Shown: positions 8,971-16,900 of the stretch, in pieces
Position numbering within the stretch: position 1 is the first letter of the stretch
Layout: each line of letters starts with the position of its first letter
NCBI GenBank assembly: GCA_965247375.1
Contig: CBDFHU010000034.1
Span: forward strand, 19,725-83,724
DNA: 64,000 bases
Direction: 5' to 3'
Source: Arsenicibacter sp965247375
GTDB taxonomy: Bacteria; Bacteroidota; Bacteroidia; Cytophagales; Spirosomataceae
Made by a program: the position numbers and the translations under genes
Notes under the pieces: model-generated
The model's database searches: none
Told to the model about the DNA's origin: nothing
Seen by the model: the letters and a program-made list of their open reading frames with translations, nothing else

Positions 8971-9921
8971 TCAATAGCCCCGGTCAAAGTCGACAATGTT
9001 GTCTAAAGGCAGTCCCTTTTTATACTTGACAAAATTTTTGAGGAATACCCTTAGTTTGTCCATGTCTTCTTCTTCATAACCGCCCCCGGTGTGTTGGGTC
9101 AGGAGCACATTCGGGCAGTGCCAGAGCGGGCTGCCGGCCGGTAAGGGTTCCGTGCGGGTAACGTCGAGAACCGCGCCGGCCAGGTTACCGCTTTGCAGGG
9201 CGGCCAAAAGGGCATCTTCGCCGATCAGGGAGCCACGGCCTGCATTCACAATCACAGCCGATGGCTTCATAAGGGCAAACCGCGCTTCGTTGAACACATC
9301 GGTGGTGTCAACGGTCTCGGGCAGCACGCTGATAACGACATCGGTATACGGCAGCAGCGCGTCAAGGTCGGCCATGGTTGGCGGCTGGCTGTTGCGTACA
9401 AACGTAACCGTACAGCCGAAGCCGTTCAGAATCTGCTCAATAGCCTGACCGATCGCGCCTGCCCCCAGCACCAGTACGTGTTTCCGGTGCAGCAGATGCA
9501 TGGTCGGCCGCATGGCCCCGCCAACCCATTTTTTCTCGCTCTGAAGCCGGGCCAGTTCGTCAATCCGGCGATACAGCGCCATCAGTCCGGCAATGGCCGA
9601 TTCGGCAACCGGCTGCGCAAAAAAGCCTTTCAGGTTGGTGATGGTTATGTCGGGCCGTTGTTCACTCCGGTACAGCGGCAGATAATCGTCAAAGCCGGTA
9701 GAATAGAGTTGCACCCAGCGCAGTTGCTGACTATCCGTAAGCCAGTCGGCGGGTGGTTTGCCAAATACCACATCGGCTTGCAGAAAAGCCGCTTTTCGCT
9801 CCGTTTCGGGCAGATCCTGTCCCCAGATGCAGACATCGTCGGGTCCCAGAGTGTCCGCTACCAGCGCACGGGCGGCGTCGGGCAGTCGGAAAGTGATGTA
9901 CATGTGCATGGTTATGGGCAA
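8971..9921 (-). CDS. D-2-hydroxyacid dehydrogenase (NAD-binding)
   Basis: 316 residues. The Rossmann motif GAGAIGQAIEQ lies near residue 155. The catalytic triad of the family is visible: Arg in VNAGRGSLIGED, Glu in DVTRTEPLP, and His in LLTQHTGGG. The N-terminal half contains VVFGKPPADW and LKGFFAQPVAESAIA, as in glyoxylate/hydroxypyruvate-reductase-like enzymes. It should reduce a 2-keto acid to a D-2-hydroxy acid or the reverse in the cytoplasm; the substrate cannot be named. The start may be any of Met1, Met5 or Met7. It follows the membrane-protein gene upstream with 1 base between them, so the two are coupled. Confidence 0.85.
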   Translation of the reverse strand: MPITMHMYITFRLPDAARALVADTLGPDDVCIWGQDLPETERKAAFLQADVVFGKPPADWLTDSQQLRWVQLYSTGFDDYLPLYRSEQRPDITITNLKGFFAQPVAESAIAGLMALYRRIDELARLQSEKKWVGGAMRPTMHLLHRKHVLVLGAGAIGQAIEQILNGFGCTVTFVRNSQPPTMADLDALLPYTDVVISVLPETVDTTDVFNEARFALMKPSAVIVNAGRGSLIGEDALLAALQSGNLAGAVLDVTRTEPLPAGSPLWHCPNVLLTQHTGGGYEEEDMDKLRVFLKNFVKYKKGLPLDNIVDFDRGY

Positions 9922-9922
9922 A

Positions 9923-10813
9923 TTAAAGTACTAAAGCAGGCAGCCAGAAAACAGCATCGCCCAGCCAGCGATACCGTTCATGACGCAGGTAATACGCCGG
10001 ATACCGCTGAATAACGTATAAGACGGTACTCATGATGGCCAGCATAATGGCCAGCCGCTGGGCAAACCGCGGCCCGCCGCCGGGATCATTGTTGGTAAAG
10101 CAGATGATCATGGCCGCAATGCCGACAATGAACGTCAGCCAGCGCAGCAGCATGTCGCTGAACGGCAAGCCAAGGCCGGTTGCAATAGAAAAGGAAGTTT
10201 GGCGCGGCTTCTCCTGTATTTCCATGATGGAAAACAGCAACAGGTTCTGAAAGGCGATGGCGGCAAACATAGCGGCTTCGGTCATATCGACCCAGCCAAT
10301 AGCCGGTCGCTGGGTCCAGACACTACCCCACACACCGGCCGAATAGAGCAGTGCCACAAGTGGTTCTTTCAGCAGCAGGGCCGGATGATGCGCCGGTAGT
10401 TTAAAGACCATGCCGATGTACAGGCCGCAGATCAGAAAAAGAACAGCACCGAATTTGATAACCGCCGTGGGTAGCCAGAATGTCAGGATAAGTGCCAGAA
10501 GTGCCGCTGCCCCCACCGCCTGCCACAGGATAAGCGCATGGTTGCGGTGAAATACATGTCGGGGAGTCGGCGGAAAGCCCGGTTTGCGGACATCCAGCAG
10601 GCGGTCGATTGTATAAATTACCCAGACGGCCAGTGCCAGCACAATCGGGGTCGCCCAGTGCAATGAGTCAACACCCGACAGCCGGGCAGCTGCCTTATGC
10701 GAAAGCACTGCCCCGAATACGACGGGCAGACTCAGGTAATATGCGTTTTTGAGCAGGGTTTTCAGCAAAATACAGGTTAGTTGGCCGGTAAACAGTTTAC
10801 CGGCAGAACACAA
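9923..10813 (-). CDS. Multi-pass membrane protein, UbiA-prenyltransferase-like
   Basis: About 296 residues and mostly membrane helices (LHWATPIVLALAVWVIYTID, AAALLALILTFWLP, LFLICGLYIGMVF, and more). A cytoplasmic-loop motif YTIDRLLDVRK and a second acidic loop (SIMEIQEKP) sit where UbiA enzymes carry their two Asp-rich prenyl-diphosphate sites, but neither matches the canonical NDxxDxxxD exactly. Treat the UbiA assignment as probable fold, not activity. The true start is uncertain: the first about 18 residues look unlike a membrane protein N-terminus, and a TTG near 10767 could serve. It is coupled to the dehydrogenase downstream. Confidence 0.5.
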   Translation of the reverse strand: MCSAGKLFTGQLTCILLKTLLKNAYYLSLPVVFGAVLSHKAAARLSGVDSLHWATPIVLALAVWVIYTIDRLLDVRKPGFPPTPRHVFHRNHALILWQAVGAAALLALILTFWLPTAVIKFGAVLFLICGLYIGMVFKLPAHHPALLLKEPLVALLYSAGVWGSVWTQRPAIGWVDMTEAAMFAAIAFQNLLLFSIMEIQEKPRQTSFSIATGLGLPFSDMLLRWLTFIVGIAAMIICFTNNDPGGGPRFAQRLAIMLAIMSTVLYVIQRYPAYYLRHERYRWLGDAVFWLPALVL

Positions 10814-10914
10814 AAATACCGCTTGTGTTGAAACGCGGGCAGACTAACCATATTTTTTGAGGCATGGGGGCGTTTTTTAATGTGTATTGCAGGGGGACGT
10901 GTAAAATTGACCGG

Positions 10915-10950
10915 CGCCTGCCGAACCGGTAGACCGGACCGGAGCAGGCG
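10915..10950 (-). terminator. Hairpin downstream of the DinB-like gene
   Basis: CGCCTGC (10915-10921) pairs with GCAGGCG (10944-10950), with further ACCGG/CCGGT pairing inside. On the minus strand it follows the stop at 10981 and runs into CAATTTTACA. A plausible but weak terminator. Confidence 0.45.
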
Positions 10951-10980
10951 TTGGTGTTAAGCGGAAGACAGGATCGTCCG

Positions 10981-11595
10981 TTAGTTCGCAGGATAGTTTG
11001 GGTGACCTTTTACTTTACGGATTTGCCGCAGGTGACGGTCAACGTGCCCCCACTGAAAAATATAGACCTGATGCATGTTACGAGGGTGTTCGGTGCCTGT
11101 AAGCTCAAAATGAGCCCGCATGTCGGCATCTGTTTTTTCGACAAAAGCAATGGTCTGATTCCGTAACTTCAGGAAGAATGCGAGATTATTTTTGCCGTCA
11201 ATGAAACCGGTTGGCCGCGAGAAATCAGGAGAGACGTGAGGTGTCTCTTCCATGATCCAGGTGGCATAATAACTATCGGGCCGGCTGGTCTGGTTGAGTT
11301 CGGGTTGGGGCTTGCTGCGGCTACCCATGCTGATTTCACGCGCCCAGATAATTTCCCAGAGGGCCAGATGCTCTACAATTTCACCGATGCTCCACCGGTC
11401 CGGAGATTCTTTGAACGCCCATTGGGCGGGTGTGAGGAGATTGGTCTCAGTGACAATTGCATCCCGCGTACGCCGGAGGTTTTCCAGGGTATACTTCCGG
11501 TCGGCTTCGGTCCAGAGTTTCGTTTGTGAAGGTATCTGTGCTGGTAATGCACTGCTGACGAAGATCAGGAAAAATAGCAGATAGCTTTTTTGCAT
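10981..11595 (-). CDS. Exported DinB-superfamily protein
   Basis: 204 residues from the ATG at 11593-11595. It begins with a signal peptide ending ALPAQ, then a DinB-like four-helix bundle: WTEADRKYTLENLRRTRDAI, WSIGEIVEHLALWE (metal His) and HVDRHLRQIRKVKGHP (HxxxH metal pair). DinB-fold proteins bind a divalent metal; characterised members are thiol-dependent transferases, but most are of unknown function. An exported member is less usual than the cytoplasmic ones. An in-frame ATG about 300 bases upstream would add a basic, low-complexity stretch and remove the signal, so I reject it. Confidence 0.8.
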   Translation of the reverse strand: MQKSYLLFFLIFVSSALPAQIPSQTKLWTEADRKYTLENLRRTRDAIVTETNLLTPAQWAFKESPDRWSIGEIVEHLALWEIIWAREISMGSRSKPQPELNQTSRPDSYYATWIMEETPHVSPDFSRPTGFIDGKNNLAFFLKLRNQTIAFVEKTDADMRAHFELTGTEHPRNMHQVYIFQWGHVDRHLRQIRKVKGHPNYPAN

Positions 11596-11719
11596 GGCAG
11601 AAATACAGATAGAACGGTTGATAATGAAGCTATATTGATCCGTCAAAAATAGCGCACTATCAACCGGCTGTATTGTAAAATAGCGACATCTTGCCGACAG
11701 CTTAAGCTGGAAATTAAGT

Positions 11720-11768
11720 GGTTGCCCCCTGTGGGGTCTGTAAAATAAAGACCCCACAGGGGGCAACC
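11720..11768. repeat. Perfect 20-bp inverted repeat
   Basis: Arms 11720-11739 (GGTTGCCCCCTGTGGGGTCT) and 11749-11768 are exact reverse complements around a 9-base AT-rich loop. It lies 18 bases past the stop of the MOSC gene and upstream of the DinB-like gene, both on the minus strand. It could terminate the MOSC transcript, but no U-run follows. Confidence 0.85.
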
Positions 11769-11786
11769 GCCTCTGGAATAACGTTT

Positions 11787-12617
11787 TTACAGCAACGCCT
11801 CGCCTTTTTCGTGTATCGTCAGTTCGTCGCCTACGCGGAGCGTACCGGTTTGGGTAGCAATGGCGTTCTGGCCGAACAGGATTTTGTTGTTCCACCGGCG
11901 GTATTGGGTCAGTGTCCGGAGCGGTTCCTTCCCGGATTCGCCGGTAGCCGGATCGATGGTGGTCAGAATGCAGCGCGCGCAGGGTTTGGGGCCGTAAAAC
12001 GGGATACTGCCCAGCTGAAAGCGCTTCCAGGTGTCTTCGTCGTAGGCAGGAGCGCCGTCTACGATGATGTTGGGCCGGAAACGAGTCATCGTGATGGGCT
12101 CGGCCAGGCGGCTATTCAGATCATCGAGGGAGTGCTGCCCGATGATCAGGTATGGGTAGCCGTCGGCAAAACTGACCGCCTCTGCATTCCGGGCGTACTT
12201 CGTATCGATGAGCCGCCGCGTTGTCTCTGGCATAAATACCAGATGGCAGGCCTGGCCCAGCAACTGACTAAACCAGTCGTCGGCCTCCCGGCTCAAGGTC
12301 GTGGCCGGTACGTCGTGGCTGTCCCAGATCGTGACGTTTATGCTGGCCGACGACGGGGTTACGGCCGGTTCCAGCGGCAACTCAAACACATTGTCCGGCG
12401 CATGGCGGTGCCAGACGCGGATGGTGGTATCGGTCGTGGCCACGTCGATCAGCGCCATGGTATGATTTGACCGCTGGGTAATGAAGATCCCGTTTGGCGA
12501 CACCAGCATATACCGCCGGTCGTGGCGAAAGCCTTTTTCTTCGACTACGGCTTCGGTTACCGAAACGCCCCCGAGCGATTTTACGGGATAAATACGGAGC
12601 TCCTGGATAGCAGGCAT
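11787..12617 (-). CDS. MOSC domain protein with MOSC N-terminal beta barrel (YcbX/mARC-like)
   Basis: 276 residues. The N-terminal MOSC_N part starts LRIYPVKSLGG and continues RHDRRYMLV and FITQR. The C-terminal MOSC part contains RFRPNIIVDG, the conserved Cys in PCARCILTTIDP, TGESGKEPLRTL, FGQNAIA and LRVGDEL. Relatives bind molybdenum cofactor through this Cys and reduce N-hydroxylated compounds with a flavin or ferredoxin partner; no partner domain is fused here. The partner and substrate are unknown. An octamer tandem repeat lies just upstream of the start. Confidence 0.88.
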   Translation of the reverse strand: MPAIQELRIYPVKSLGGVSVTEAVVEEKGFRHDRRYMLVSPNGIFITQRSNHTMALIDVATTDTTIRVWHRHAPDNVFELPLEPAVTPSSASINVTIWDSHDVPATTLSREADDWFSQLLGQACHLVFMPETTRRLIDTKYARNAEAVSFADGYPYLIIGQHSLDDLNSRLAEPITMTRFRPNIIVDGAPAYDEDTWKRFQLGSIPFYGPKPCARCILTTIDPATGESGKEPLRTLTQYRRWNNKILFGQNAIATQTGTLRVGDELTIHEKGEALL

Positions 12618-12625
12618 GTCTTTTT

Positions 12626-12657
12626 AAAGAGCGAAAGAGTGAAATAGTGAAAGAGGC
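12626..12657. repeat. Four-copy octamer tandem repeat upstream of the MOSC gene
   Basis: Units AAAGAGCG, AAAGAGTG, AAATAGTG and AAAGAGGC lie in tandem, 9 bases before the MOSC start codon (minus strand). They differ by one or two bases, so recent slippage is not evident. Confidence 0.7.
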
Positions 12658-12737
12658 TGCCGCATGGGTGCCGCTTGATAGGCAGGTAGTGAACAGGTCC
12701 CGCCAATGGATGTAAAACGAGTTTACTCGTTTTTACC

Positions 12738-12763
12738 CCCTTCCCCTGATGTCAGGGGAAGGG
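12738..12763. repeat. 12-bp inverted repeat past tsaD
   Basis: CCCTTCCCCTGA (12738-12749) and TCAGGGGAAGGG (12752-12763) are exact reverse complements around TG. It lies 18 bases beyond the tsaD stop and could end that transcript, although no U-run follows on the minus strand. Confidence 0.75.
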
Positions 12764-12781
12764 TCGGGGATGGGGTCAATC

Positions 12782-13795
12782 CTAAAACGCCATTCGTGGC
12801 ATCGGACTGACGGCCTGGCTGGTAAAGTCGCCCTGGTCGTATTTGAATTTCGCGGCCATGGCAATCATTGCGGCATTGTCGGTGCAGTACTCAAAGCGGG
12901 GGATGAACACCCGCCAGCCCTGTTCGTCTCCGAGTTTTTGCAGGGCGGAGCGCAAACCGCTGTTAGCCGAAACACCGCCGGCAATGGCAATGTCTCGGAC
13001 ACCGGTTTCGCGGGCCGCCCGCTTCAGTTTGCCCAGCAGCATCTGTACAAGGGTATGCTGAATACTGGCGCAAATGTCGGCCAGATGGTCATTGATGAAG
13101 TTAGGGTTGGTTTTCAGGTTATCGCGCAGGAAGTACATGATGGCCGTTTTGATCCCGCTGAACGAAAAGTCGAGGCCCGGCATTTCGGCCAGCGGAAACG
13201 GAAACGCCAGCGGATTGCCGTCGCGTGCGTATTTGTCAATCAGCGGACCGCCCGGATAAGGCAGATTCAGCAGTTTGGCCGATTTGTCGAAGGCTTCGCC
13301 GACGGCATCATCCTGCGTCTGACCGATAATTTCCATGTCAAGCGGACTTTTTACCAGCACCAGCTGCGTATGCCCGCCACTGACGGTCAAACACAGAAAG
13401 GGGAGCTTCGGCGCAGTCCAGGTTTCGCTCTGATCATCAATGAAATGAGCCAGTACATGGGCCTGCATGTGATTTACTTCGATCAGCGGAATATTCAGCC
13501 CGAGGGCCATGGCTTTGGCAAATGAGGTGCCTACTAATAATGAGCCTAAAAGGCCCGGACCGCGGGTAAAAGCTATGGCGTTAAGCGCAGATTTCGGTAC
13601 CTTTGCATCAGTAAGGGCCCGTTCTACAACCGGTACAATATGTTGTTGGTGGGCCCGTGAGGCCAACTCCGGAACGACTCCTCCGTATTGTTCATGAATC
13701 AGTTGCGCGGCAACAACATTCGAGCAAATCTGACCGTTTACTAAAACGGCTGCCGATGTTTCGTCACAAGAAGATTCAATGGCTAAAATTGTCAT
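12782..13795 (-). CDS. tsaD: tRNA N6-adenosine threonylcarbamoyltransferase
   Basis: 337 residues, the normal length. It transfers threonylcarbamoyl to A37 of ANN-decoding tRNAs in the cytoplasm with TsaB and TsaE. Signatures: the N-terminal ILAIESSCDETSAA, YGGVVPELASRAH, FTRGPGLLGSL, the metal-binding HMQAH at residues 109-113, LTVSGGHTQLV, and AIAGGVSANSGLR. A TAATTTTG box ends only 4 bases before the start codon, so the transcript may be close to leaderless. It is divergent from tamB (150-base gap). Confidence 0.97.
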   Translation of the reverse strand: MTILAIESSCDETSAAVLVNGQICSNVVAAQLIHEQYGGVVPELASRAHQQHIVPVVERALTDAKVPKSALNAIAFTRGPGLLGSLLVGTSFAKAMALGLNIPLIEVNHMQAHVLAHFIDDQSETWTAPKLPFLCLTVSGGHTQLVLVKSPLDMEIIGQTQDDAVGEAFDKSAKLLNLPYPGGPLIDKYARDGNPLAFPFPLAEMPGLDFSFSGIKTAIMYFLRDNLKTNPNFINDHLADICASIQHTLVQMLLGKLKRAARETGVRDIAIAGGVSANSGLRSALQKLGDEQGWRVFIPRFEYCTDNAAMIAMAAKFKYDQGDFTSQAVSPMPRMAF

Positions 13796-13799
13796 GATA

Positions 13800-13807
13800 C
13801 AAAATTA
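13800..13807 (-). promoter_or_regulatory. -7 promoter box for tsaD
   Basis: On the minus strand TAATTTTG matches the Bacteroidota consensus TAnnTTTG exactly and is followed by TATC and then the tsaD ATG. I see no TTG at the usual -33 distance, so confidence is moderate. Confidence 0.5.
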
Positions 13808-13945
13808 AGGCTTCTCCTGGAATGTTTATTGCAGGATGAGGCCGAAAGCATAAATAGCGGGTACAACCGCTGGATTGACTAAACTTTTAAACGGGTTTTG
13901 TTGTCTAAACGTAAGTAAAGGATACATAATCGCTTAACACCCGAC

Positions 13946-16900
13946 ATGCGCTCATTTTTTGCTGCCTTCCTGAAATCGCTGCTCTACCTGACGCTGTCGG
14001 TAGTGCTGCTGTTTGTGGTGGCGGCGGTGAGTATTCAGATTCCGGCGGTGCAGACGGTAGTGGTAAACCGGTTAGCAGCTTATGTGTCTGAAAAACTGGA
14101 TCATCCGATTCACTTCGACCACGTTTATATCCGTTGGTTCGACTCGCTGGTGCTGGAGGGTGTCAGTATAAGGGACCTGAAGCGTCGGCCGATGATCACC
14201 GTCAACCGGCTGGAAGTCGATTACAACCTGAAGAATCTCATTGACAGCTCGGCGCATAATATCCACATTGATGAGGTGTTGCTGTATCAGCCCGATGTCC
14301 GGCTGATCAAAAATCCGAAAACCGGCGACCTGAATATCGACGAGTTTATTGCCAACATCGAAAACCTGCTGGCGGCTGACCCGAATACACCCGGTAAGCC
14401 GGATAACAACATACCATTCACCATCGGAAAAGCCTCGGTTATCGACGGGAAGTTTACTTACGACGACCCGCGCGAAAAGCTGATGAACGATCCCAAAAGC
14501 TTTGATTACAACCACTTCACGCTGGAAAAACTGAACGGCAATGTCCGCAATTTTCTGGCTTTAGGGGATACCATTGCGCTCGACGTAACCAGACTCCGGA
14601 CGGTTGACCGTGATTCGAAACTGACGGTTCACCGGATGGACACAAAGTTCCTGTACTGCGCAAAAAAAATGGAGATGGCTGACCTGACCGCACGGATCGG
14701 TAGCTCGCTGGTGCGCGACCACATTGTCTTTCTCTACGATCATCCCCGCGACTTCGGCGAATACAATGACCGGATTCTGATGCAGGGCAACCTCGAAAAC
14801 TGCCGCGTGTCGTCTTCGGATCTCGGCTTTTTCTCGGACTATATCCGCGAGCTGCGGGAGACCTGGCTGTTGTCGGGGTGGTTCAACGGAACTGTCAAGG
14901 ATTTCCGCATCAGCCGGACCGATCTGCGGTTTGGTCCGGCGTTCCGCAGCCGCCTGCGGGGAGAGCTGGGCTTCAAGGGCCTTCCTGAAACCGAAGGGCT
15001 TAAAGTGGATTTCTGGTTTCACCCGTCGCAGGTGAACATGGCCGATATCCGGCAATATTACCCCGAAGAAGGCTTTAATCATACGATTCAGAAACTCGGC
15101 ACGGTCGGCTTTGATGCGCGCTTTACCGGTCTGTTCGACAATTTCCGCACGTCCGGTAATTTCCGTACGGCCCTGGGCAATGTGTTTGGAAAACTGGACC
15201 TGAAACTGGCGGATGAAACGGTGAAAAAGCCGGCTCAGCAAACTGTTTATTCGGCTGATCTGAAGGCCGAAAATCTGGCTCTCGGCGAGCTGATTGACCG
15301 GCCGGAGTTATTTCAGAAAATAAACGGCCACGGCCGTATTTCGGGGCGTGGGTTGTCGGTGGATAAGGCAAATATCGACGTTGACGGGGCGTTTGACGAG
15401 TTGGGCGTACAGGGCTATAATTACCGCAATCTGGTGGTGCGCGGTAACCTGCAAAAGGCATTTTTCAACGGTCATGTCAGCCTGCGTGACCCGAACCTCC
15501 AGTTTTACCTTGATGGTGAATGCGACCTCAGCGGTACGGCGACCAACAATAAACTTAACCGCTACGACCTGCGCGGCTCGGTTGTCCATGCCGATATGCG
15601 GGCGCTCGGGCTGATGCCGGATTCGCTGGTGGTAAAAACAGAACTGGACGTACAGATGCAGGGTAATACCCTCGACGAGTTTGAAGGACAGGCATTCTTC
15701 AGAAACGGGCTGTTGAGCCTGAATCAGCGGAACCTGCCGGTCGATACGCTGTCGGTGGTATCGGTCATCCGGCCATCGGGGCGGCACCTGCTGGTAAACT
15801 CTGACTTCCTGATTGCGCAGGTAAAAGGCAACTTCCTGCCGAATCAGACCGTTGACGATCTGGCGCGGCTGTGGCAGGAATACGAACTGTATTTCATGGG
15901 CGATGTGGCCACACGGCAGGCCTACTACGCGCGCAAACAGCAACTGATTACCAAAAAACCGGTATCGCCTTACCAGATTGACTACTGGTTCCTGGCCAAA
16001 CAGGTACGGCCGCTGGTGACGTTCCTCGATCCGTCGGTGCAGGTGGCCAACGGTACCCGCATCGAAGGACAGTTATCGGTCGATAACACGACACTTTTTA
16101 CGGCCAATGTGCATACCGACTCGGTTCGGGTGGGCGCGGTGTATCTGGGCGAAAGCGAAGCTGAACTGACGACATCGAAGTTTACGACTGGTCAGGAAGT
16201 GCTGGCTTCCGTTGAGTTTTCGTCGAAAAAGCAGCAGTTCAGTGCTATAGCACCGACTGAAAAACTGGTCATTGACGCCACTTGGGATGTGGATCATATC
16301 GACTTCCAGGGCAATATTCAGCAGCAGAACAGCACCAACCGCGCCGATCTGCACGGCGAAATGCGGTTTAAAGGCGATGCCATCGATATGACTTTCCAGC
16401 GCGCGCAGTTCCACCTGCTCGAAAGCGACTGGAGTCTCAATCCGCAAAGCCTGATCCGGAAAGTGGGCGACGAAATTACGTTCCGCGATGTGTCGGCCCT
16501 GAACGGCAATCAGCTGATTTCGGCGGTGGGCAAAATCTCCCGCGACTCCTCGCAGATGGTACAGGTACGGGCCAATAATTTCTCGCTTGAAACCCTCGAT
16601 CCGGTACTGAATACCAGCATCCGTGGCACCTTGAATGGCAAAGCGACCATCCGGAATCTATACGAAACAGCCATTGTAGAAAGCAGCGGTAAAATCTTTG
16701 ACCTGAGCTACGATGATTTCCGGATCGGTGATGTGACCAGTGACGTGACCTGGGACCCGGCAGCCGAGCGGCTGAACATCGACGCCCGCGTCAACCGCGA
16801 CGGTGCCGACCTGATGACGCTGACCGGAAAATATGCCCCCGATCAGAAGACCGATGCCTTTAACCTGAAAGCCACGCTGAATAAGGCCGATCTGCGGATT

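Noticed and set aside
14561..15943. Several overlapping minus-strand open frames of 110-226 codons
   Set aside because: They lie wholly inside tamB and show no family motifs.
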